Source of the DNA: DATJKD01 sp963728295
Lineage (GTDB): Bacteria; Pseudomonadota; Gammaproteobacteria; Steroidobacterales; Steroidobacteraceae
Length of the DNA: 64,000 nt
NCBI GenBank assembly: GCA_963728295.1
Contig: CAVSKB010000007.1
Location: 30,715-94,714, forward strand
Direction of reading: 5' to 3'
This document shows, one piece after another, positions 59,217 through 64,000 of the stretch. A program made the position numbers and the translations under genes. The number at the start of each line of letters is the position of its first letter. The stretch's first letter is position 1. The notes under the pieces are model-generated. The model ran no database searches and was not told where the DNA came from. It saw only the letters and a program-made list of their open reading frames with translations.

Positions 59217-59244
59217 AACAAAAAGCCCGGCGCGTGGCCGGGCT
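59217..59244 (-). terminator. Rho-independent terminator of the HAF-repeat gene
   Basis: On the minus strand AGCCCGGC-CACGC-GCCGGGCT is followed by TTTTTG-TTTG, 24 bp after the stop codon of the PEP-CTERM gene. The stem is a perfect 8 bp. Confidence 0.9.
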
Positions 59245-59267
59245 CTTTGATGCGTTGAGTGTGACGC

Positions 59268-60545
59268 TTAGTTCGCTCTGCGTCTCGTCAGGCTGAGACC
59301 AAGCAAGCCGAGGCCGAGCAGCGCGAGCGTGCCAGGCTCGGGCACGCTAACGAAAGGTGAGACCAGGTACGCGTGTGATTCGCCAGTTCGGCTGTCAAAT
59401 CCGTTCGCGAGAATCTGTCCGAGATCATTGATATCAACGCCGCGAACGAGAGTGACGAATGATTGCAGCGGATCGGCTGGGTCAACGAGCGCATTGAGGT
59501 CGTGCAGCGTCGTGCCGTCCCACAGGATGGCGTGAAATGGCTCAGCGAAGGGGAGGAAAGTGGAGCCCGTCACCTGCCCCGATGCGTTGATGGCAAGGCC
59601 GACGCTACGTGTGTTTCCCAGCGTGCCGAGGTCCAGCATCGTGGCGCCGTCCCAGAGGAAAGCGTGCGATGTCTCGTCGCCGGCTAGCTGTGCGCCCCCC
59701 GTCACCTCCCCGGAGTCGTTGATGGCGGTGGTTTGACTAGACGAGCCCCCCAACGTGCCGAGGTCCAGCATCGTGGTGCCGTCCCAGAGGAAAGCGTGAG
59801 TTGCCTCGTTGTTAAACGTCGTGGACTCGCCCACCACCTGCCCGGAGGCGTTGATGGCGACGCCAATGGAGTAATTCCCACCCAACGTGCCGAGGTCCCG
59901 CAGCGCGGTGCCGTCCCACAGGAAGGCTCGATAGGCCTCGATGGTGACGGGGCTCGAGACCTGGCCCGTCACCTGCCCCGAGGCGTTGATGGCGTAGCCG
60001 TCGCTATACGCCCCACCGTCGGACGGCTCGCCCAGCGTCCCGAGGTCCAACATGGCGGTGCCGTTCCACAGGAAGGCGTGAGGAGTTTGGTTCGTCGCAG
60101 GGTCCGTATTGGCCTGTCCCGTCACCTGCCCAGCATCGTTAATGGCACGGCCAAGACTTTGCCTGCCCCCTAGCGTGCCGAGGTCCTGCATCGTCGTGCC
60201 GTTCCACAGAAAGGCGCGAAATACGGCATTGCCGGTCGTGTAGGCGCCGCCGGTCACCTGCCTCAAATCGCTGATGGCGTTGCCCTCGCTAGCCGTGCCC
60301 CCCAGGGTGCCGAGGTCCCGCATCGTCGTGCCGTCCCACAGAAAGGCGTGAGTTTCACCGTTGGTCGTAGTGGAAGAGCCCGTCGCCTGTCCTGACGCGT
60401 TGAGGTCAGTGCCAAAGCTAGCCGTGCCCCCCAGGGTGCCGAGGTCGGTAATCCGAAAGGCTATTGCCAAAGCAGACCCCGAGGCGAGCGCGAGCGCCAC
60501 ACCTAGGGTGCCGATTAACGTCGAACGAGTTGCGCGTGTGTTCAT
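59268..60545 (-). CDS. HAF-repeat extracellular protein with PEP-CTERM anchor
   Basis: 425 aa. Signal peptide (IGTLGVALALASGSALA), then about eight ~45-residue HAF repeats of the form DLGTLGGxxSxGxAINxxGQ followed by HAFLWDGTxM, which form a beta-propeller-like array. The end PEPGTLALLGLGLLGLSL plus RRR is a PEP-CTERM sorting signal, cut by an exosortase during export to the cell surface. No exosortase gene is in this window. PEP-CTERM proteins are typical of EPS-producing, floc- or biofilm-forming bacteria, in keeping with the EPS locus. Repeats vary in length and all stay in frame. It has its own terminator and a 90-bp element upstream. Confidence 0.93.
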   Translation of the reverse strand: MNTRATRSTLIGTLGVALALASGSALAIAFRITDLGTLGGTASFGTDLNASGQATGSSTTTNGETHAFLWDGTTMRDLGTLGGTASEGNAISDLRQVTGGAYTTGNAVFRAFLWNGTTMQDLGTLGGRQSLGRAINDAGQVTGQANTDPATNQTPHAFLWNGTAMLDLGTLGEPSDGGAYSDGYAINASGQVTGQVSSPVTIEAYRAFLWDGTALRDLGTLGGNYSIGVAINASGQVVGESTTFNNEATHAFLWDGTTMLDLGTLGGSSSQTTAINDSGEVTGGAQLAGDETSHAFLWDGATMLDLGTLGNTRSVGLAINASGQVTGSTFLPFAEPFHAILWDGTTLHDLNALVDPADPLQSFVTLVRGVDINDLGQILANGFDSRTGESHAYLVSPFVSVPEPGTLALLGLGLLGLSLTRRRAN

Positions 60546-60583
60546 CGAAGCCCCCTTCCCGCGCCGTGGGGTGTTCTCGCCCC

Positions 60584-60673
60584 TTCGGACTGTGGGCTCT
60601 GCTAGTAACTGACGTATACGCGAATTCCGCGCGGGGCGTCTCCCGAGTTAGCCCGAAAATGGATCGATCTGTC
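60584..60673 (-). repeat. Shared upstream element, copy B
   Basis: Second copy of the element at 56930-57020, ending 38 bp before the start of the PEP-CTERM gene. The CGCG/CGCG hairpin core and the GACG/CGTC outer stem are kept, the outer TCGGACT/AGTCCGA pairing of copy A is not. Confidence 0.65.
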
Positions 60674-60706
60674 TCGAGGGCACGCCGGGCGGGGCAACGT
60701 TCGCAC

Positions 60707-60943
60707 ATGGTCACCCTCGACACCTTCCGCGCCCTGCACGAGCACGATCACAAGCTCGCAGCGTATTGCGCGACCTGCGAGCGCTGGGCCGTGCTCGACT
60801 TGGAGCGGCTCATCGCGGAAGGACGCGGCGAGTATTGCTTCGTTGGGCGAAAGCCGCGATGTAGTTATTGCAGGTCGCCGGGCACCTGGCAGGTCCGGCC
60901 GCCGGCTATGCGGCCGGGAATCGGCGGCCGTGCTTACATCTAG
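60707..60943 (+). CDS. Small Cys-pair (zinc-ribbon-like) protein
   Basis: 78 aa: MVTLDTFRALHEHDHKLAAY, CATCERWAVLDLERL and PRCSYCRSPGTWQVR. Two CxxC pairs ~32 residues apart indicate zinc binding. It is divergent from the HAF-repeat gene. Similar small proteins occur in mobile regions; role unknown. Confidence 0.6.
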   Translation: MVTLDTFRALHEHDHKLAAYCATCERWAVLDLERLIAEGRGEYCFVGRKPRCSYCRSPGTWQVRPPAMRPGIGGRAYI

Positions 60944-60955
60944 ATACGGAGCTGA

Positions 60956-61186
60956 CTACTTCGGCTTGTGCTCCCTCTCGCGAGCCTTCTTCACTTCGCC
61001 CGCTTCCTGCTTTATCCGCTCGCCCACCTCGTCGACGATCAACGCGACGACGCCAAAAAAGAACAGCCAAAGCAGAACGCGAACCGCGTCCGCGGGGACC
61101 TCGGCAGGCGAGAATACGTTCGAGCCCACTATCGCGTACAGAACAAGCAACACGCCGAGGAGGCGCAGCGGCCGGACTGTAGCCAT
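60956..61186 (-). CDS. Small two-helix membrane protein
   Basis: 76 aa from MATVRPLRLLGVL (ATG at 61186; an ATG at 61255 is also in frame). Two transmembrane helices (LRLLGVLLVLYAIVG and VRVLLWLFFFGVVALIV) and a charged C-terminal helix EVGERIKQEAGEVKKARERE. No family recognised. Confidence 0.5.
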   Translation of the reverse strand: MATVRPLRLLGVLLVLYAIVGSNVFSPAEVPADAVRVLLWLFFFGVVALIVDEVGERIKQEAGEVKKAREREHKPK

Positions 61187-61830
61187 CGCCCACAAATGGC
61201 TGACAACGCGAAATGCGCGACCTTGCCGTAGTGTGCCTTGAGGCCGCCAAAACAAAGGAGTTGAGAGAACCTAAGATCCTGCTTTTGATGTTTGCATCCC
61301 TCTTCACGGGGTTCGCAGCGAGACCAGACGATAGCAGGGTCGATCCAACCGCAACGCCGGAGATTCCATAATCCGCGCGTTCATGCCGCATTGCGGCGAA
61401 AGCGTTTGGATGTATGCTGGTCCTCGGGTTGGGGACAAAATGTCTGGCGCCACGTCAGGAGCGGCGTACCCGGACTACATCGCGTTTTCTCCGTTATACT
61501 ACTGGCGACGATGGCCGCTTGTTGACCGTCGTCGCAGTGCTCGAGCCAGACAACGGTGCCCGCTTCCCGCGGGCCACGCGCTATCACGAAGCTGGCGCCA
61601 GAAGGCGATTTCAAACAAGTCCCAGGTAACTACAGCCAACTAGGTGTCGCTAGAGGAGTTGCGGAGGCGATTATTGACTTCATTAAGCTTAGTCGGCCCT
61701 TCTACCAGTTCGTCGCCCACTTGCCGCTGATCGAATGAGCTATGAGCTTGTGAACTAAGAACTCAACCTGGTGACCGACTTCTGCGCCCCTGTACGTAGA
61801 TGCACTTGAGCGCTACGCCCACGGCGGATT
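61187..61830. other. Region with only doubtful ORFs
   Basis: About 640 bp. A short gene broken by one shift may lie at ~61480-61738 on the plus strand: TTGDDGRLLTVVAVLEPDNG then, in another frame, FKQVPGNYSQLGVARGVAEA and IIDFIKLSRPFYQFVAHLPL. No start or homologue can be given. Confidence 0.3.
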
Positions 61831-62037
61831 TCACATCTTGAGATTGGCCTCGATTCCAATTGCCTCCAGACGCGCGCGCTCGTGCTTCTCATACAATTGC
61901 TTGTGGGTTTCTCGCTCTCCCTTGAGGCGGCTTCCACCCCTTCGCAGATACGCCATGTAACGGATGGTCTCCCTGTCCGTAAGGCCAACCAGAACCTCTG
62001 CGCCCCGTTCGTCGCGGGTGATGGAACGAGCTGTCAA
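61831..62037 (-). CDS. Hypothetical charged small protein
   Basis: 68 aa from a TTG start. Reading upstream in frame gives TDAERKFLTARSITRDERGA, so the true start may be earlier. Then VLVGLTDRETIRYMAYLRR and EKHERARLEAIGIEANLKM; mostly helical, many charged residues. Not recognised. Confidence 0.4.
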   Translation of the reverse strand: MTARSITRDERGAEVLVGLTDRETIRYMAYLRRGGSRLKGERETHKQLYEKHERARLEAIGIEANLKM

Positions 62038-62349
62038 AAACTTGCGTTCCGCATCGGTGAATTAACACATTCTCATCCTCCGTAGCGCGCGTCGGCTGAG
62101 TCCATGCCTGCCGGGAGCAGGCCCCGATTGTGCCGTGACCCGCGGCCTACATCGCGACACGTCGCACAGAAATTGAAGGAAAGCGGCTGACCGTGCTGGC
62201 GATCAGCGCGACGTCAGTGATCACCGCGCTAGCATTCGAGGAGCCATGGTCATCTGCCCCCTATACCCCCGGATGGTCGTGGTAGGACCCCCTGCCTAAA
62301 CCACCGCCGGTCCGGGATCCGTCTTCGGCGGTAGCAAAGCTCCGGCTGC
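62038..62349. other. Non-coding stretch
   Basis: 312 bp in which I see no supported gene, RNA or repeat. Confidence 0.4.
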
Positions 62350-62545
62350 TTACTCGTCTAGAACTCTACGGATCTTGAGCGCAGCAAGGGCTAGCATCAC
62401 CATTCGCGGCACTCTTCCGGAGCCGGCGCACCAGCCTCGGAATTCTCTTTCGTTCACGGCGAGAATGCGCGCCGCTTCTTCCTCGCTGGAGCTCCAGCTC
62501 ATCGAGAAGCGTGCGCAGCCGGAGTACCCGCGGCCGGTTGCGCAT
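62350..62545 (-). pseudogene. Degenerate helix-turn-helix protein, copy 1
   Basis: MRNRPRVLRLRTLLDELEL in one frame continues, after a shift near 62490, as SSEEEAARILAVNEREFRGW and CAGSGRVPRMVMLALAALKI, an XRE-like HTH pattern with the recognition helix around VNEREFRGWC. About 65 residues in all. A diverged copy with its own frame break lies at 63597-63950, on the same strand. Confidence 0.5.
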
Positions 62546-62867
62546 TCGTAGGCCCGGATCGGCAACGCGAGTCACCGGCGCATGGGCAATTGCGCACTTT
62601 TGTTTTCTCCGGCACGCTCGCGAAAAGCGAGCGTCGGTAGGAAAGAATAACCCACAGCGATACTTGCGGTACCGCCGACGTTACATAAGCGCGTCGATCC
62701 TTTGCTCCGGTGCGCAGCGACAGTCGCAATTTGTCGCGCGATGTCGATTGGACGATCGCCCCGGGTGTTTCTCCTACAGATCCCTGTTTGACGTGCGTCA
62801 CTGGAGGCCGAGCCCCTGATTTTCGCGGGCGAATAAGACTCGCATCGAATGCGGGCCAGGAGGATGG
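62546..62867. other. Leader region of peptide copy 2
   Basis: 322 bp without a supported gene, between the HTH remnant and the divergently transcribed peptide copy 2. No clear promoter was found. Confidence 0.4.
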
Positions 62868-63048
62868 ATGGCGATGACGCACGACGCAACTCGGCGAGCG
62901 CTTCTCAAAGAAGCAGCCTACGTCGCACCTATGGTTTTGACACTTCAAGGCGACCTTGGCGGTGGCCAAGTCAGGATCGGAGAAGGAACAGCCGAGGCCA
63001 AAGAAGTTGAAGAAGCTGAAAGAGTTTAAGAAGCTAAACAGCAAGTAG
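62868..63048 (+). CDS. Small precursor-like peptide, diverged copy 2, one frameshift
   Basis: ~59 residues, ATG 4 bp after AGGAGG (62858-62863). MAMTHDATRRALLKEAAYVA with Arg9-Arg10, Tyr18 and Pro21 at exactly the positions of copy 1 (54.42 kb), then PMVLTLQ. One extra G near 62956 breaks the frame; removing it gives ATLAVAKSGSEKEQPRPKKL and the end KKLNSK with TAG at 63046-63048. About 25 of the first 39 residues equal copy 1 by my hand alignment. No PqqD-like or kinase gene is adjacent, so it depends on the 54-55.5-kb cassette or is a relic. Confidence 0.6.
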
Positions 63049-63596
63049 ACCGCGACACGTCCGCGCGCTGCCCGAGCCGCAACCCCGTGGTCATCGAGGG
63101 TGAAGGTCGATAATAAGGGCGACCAGTGTTTCGACGAGGCGACTTTTGTCATGGTTCGTAAGACAAGCCCATACCTAAGTACCGCGGCGCCGAGATCCTC
63201 GGAGTGGGACGATGCGTGTGATGCTGCACGATCGCTCATGAGCGTGCGCCTCCTGTCGGGAGAAGTCCCGCTGCTGCCCCTCAAGACCTGTGGTCTGCCC
63301 TGCGACCTGCAAGTGCAATGCCACGGGCACTTCGACGATCGACGTTGGACGTTCCCGCGGCGCGGAGAGCATGCGTTTAAATTCATTGATGGCTTCCACT
63401 CCGGGCGCCGAGCGGCGCACGCGGCGCGGTCGGCGCGCAGAGTGACGCCACGCGTAAAGGCGCGATTCGATAACGAAGGGGCGTTTCTTTCGGCTCGGCC
63501 TGGTCAGGCCGCCCCGCCCGCTGGCTTCGTCGGCTCGTCATAATCGTTATCGATGCCCTGAGTCGAGCAGCGATACGCCGCATGCCTTCACCGCGC
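63049..63596. other. Region with only doubtful ORFs
   Basis: About 550 bp. A 147-codon plus-strand frame (63100-63543) and a long minus-strand frame across 62499-63386 overlap; neither has a recognisable motif or a good ribosome site. A CGGCCT-GGTC-AGGCCG hairpin near 63504-63519 lacks a T-run. Confidence 0.35.
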
Positions 63597-63950
63597 CTAG
63601 CGCGAGTGTCGGCTCTGTAGTTCGCCAAACCCGGACGTGTAGAGCGAATACCGCTTACCGCGGCTCCGTGAGTGCAATGCAATGACAATAGCGCCAACGA
63701 TATCGCCTCGACAGGAGTCGGCTGTCAACTGAGCTAACATCGTCTTGCGAATCTTGATCGCCGCTACGCTTAGCCACACGATGCGCGGCACCTTTCCTCA
63801 GCCAGCACACCAGCCTGCAAAGACGCGCTCATCAATTCGGAGTAAGCGCGCTGCTCCTGCTCGCTGAACTCAAGTTCACGAATGACGGATCGCAGCCTCA
63901 ACCCGGCGTCGGGTTGGGTGAATAGGACTCTGGCCTGCAGTTTCTGTCTG
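63597..63950 (-). pseudogene. Degenerate helix-turn-helix protein, copy 2
   Basis: DAGLRLRSVIRELEFSEQEQ then, in another frame, LLRIDERVFAGWCAG, a stop codon, and KVPRIVWLSVAAIKIRKTML. This parallels copy 1 (ILAVNEREFRGWCAG, RVPRMVMLALAALKIRRVL). The frame break plus in-frame stop argue for a decayed gene. Confidence 0.45.
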
Positions 63951-64000
63951 GAAAGCTTACAGAAGTCCCCCCAGCGTCACGCAGCACAAGACCCGTCGCC

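Noticed and set aside
59300..60450. Regular ~135-bp DNA periodicity considered as a CRISPR or satellite array
   Set aside because: It is explained by in-frame HAF protein repeats of a PEP-CTERM protein; repeats are too long and too diverged for CRISPR.
62499..63386. 295-codon minus-strand frame
   Set aside because: Runs antisense across the peptide copy 2 with its AGGAGG start, and has no recognisable motif or ribosome site.

Overview
The window looks like a chromosomal segment of a GC-rich gammaproteobacterium. The block thrS-infC-rpmI-rplT-pheS-pheT-ihfA-merR-tRNA-Pro(GGG) is the order I know from Pseudomonas and Xanthomonas relatives, and infC opens with the ATC-type start typical of that gene. 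The species cannot be named from the sequence. Base-level quality is uneven: thrS, infC, pheS and pheT, which cannot all be inactive in a living cell, carry small frame breaks, as do many EPS genes (worst at 20.7-22.5, 35.8-38.4, 40.2-47.3 and 51-54 kb). I therefore read most broken genes as functional genes with sequence or assembly indels and annotate them as single CDSs.

Layout. 0-9.2 kb: the 3' half of uvrB overlaps a carA-carB pair whose signature motifs are of the eukaryotic (CAD/CPS I-like) type. It is followed by an SxtJ-like membrane protein, a DUF5989 micro-protein, an SxtI/NodU-type carbamoyltransferase and a membrane-anchored SGNH hydrolase, probably a module for carbamoylating a glycan. 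9.3-46.6 kb: after tRNA-Val comes a large exopolysaccharide/surface-glycan locus. It holds an FHA-fused tyrosine autokinase and a matching PEP-CTERM-type chain-length protein at opposite ends, a sigma-54-driven initiating sugar transferase, genes for GDP-fucose, UDP-ManNAc, amino-sugar acid and ADP-heptose precursors, at least five glycosyltransferases, an asparagine-synthetase-like amidotransferase, two deacetylase-like genes, a Wzx flippase, a Wzy-type polymerase/ligase and a Tat-exported beta-helix lyase. An IS5-type element sits inside. 46.7-54 kb: the translation/IHF block.

54-55.5 kb: between merR and tRNA-Pro lies a small cassette with a PqqD-like RiPP-recognition protein, a ~60-residue peptide with an RRxFLKKAAYxAP leader, and an HPr-kinase-like protein. 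A diverged second copy of the peptide lies at 62.87-63.05 kb with the same residue numbering. This cassette is the best candidate for an undescribed peptide-modification or secretion system. A nucleotidyltransferase-fold protein (43.6-44.8 kb) and the Cys-less asparagine synthetase homologue (22.6 kb) are possible distant partners.

55.6-64 kb: an accessory, gene-poor, repeat-bearing region. It contains a truncated tRNA-Phe 3' fragment (likely attachment-site scar), small zinc-ribbon and membrane ORFs, an HEAGH metallopeptidase-like protein, an HAF-repeat PEP-CTERM surface protein with a clear terminator, and a 90-bp element found upstream of two unrelated minus-strand genes.
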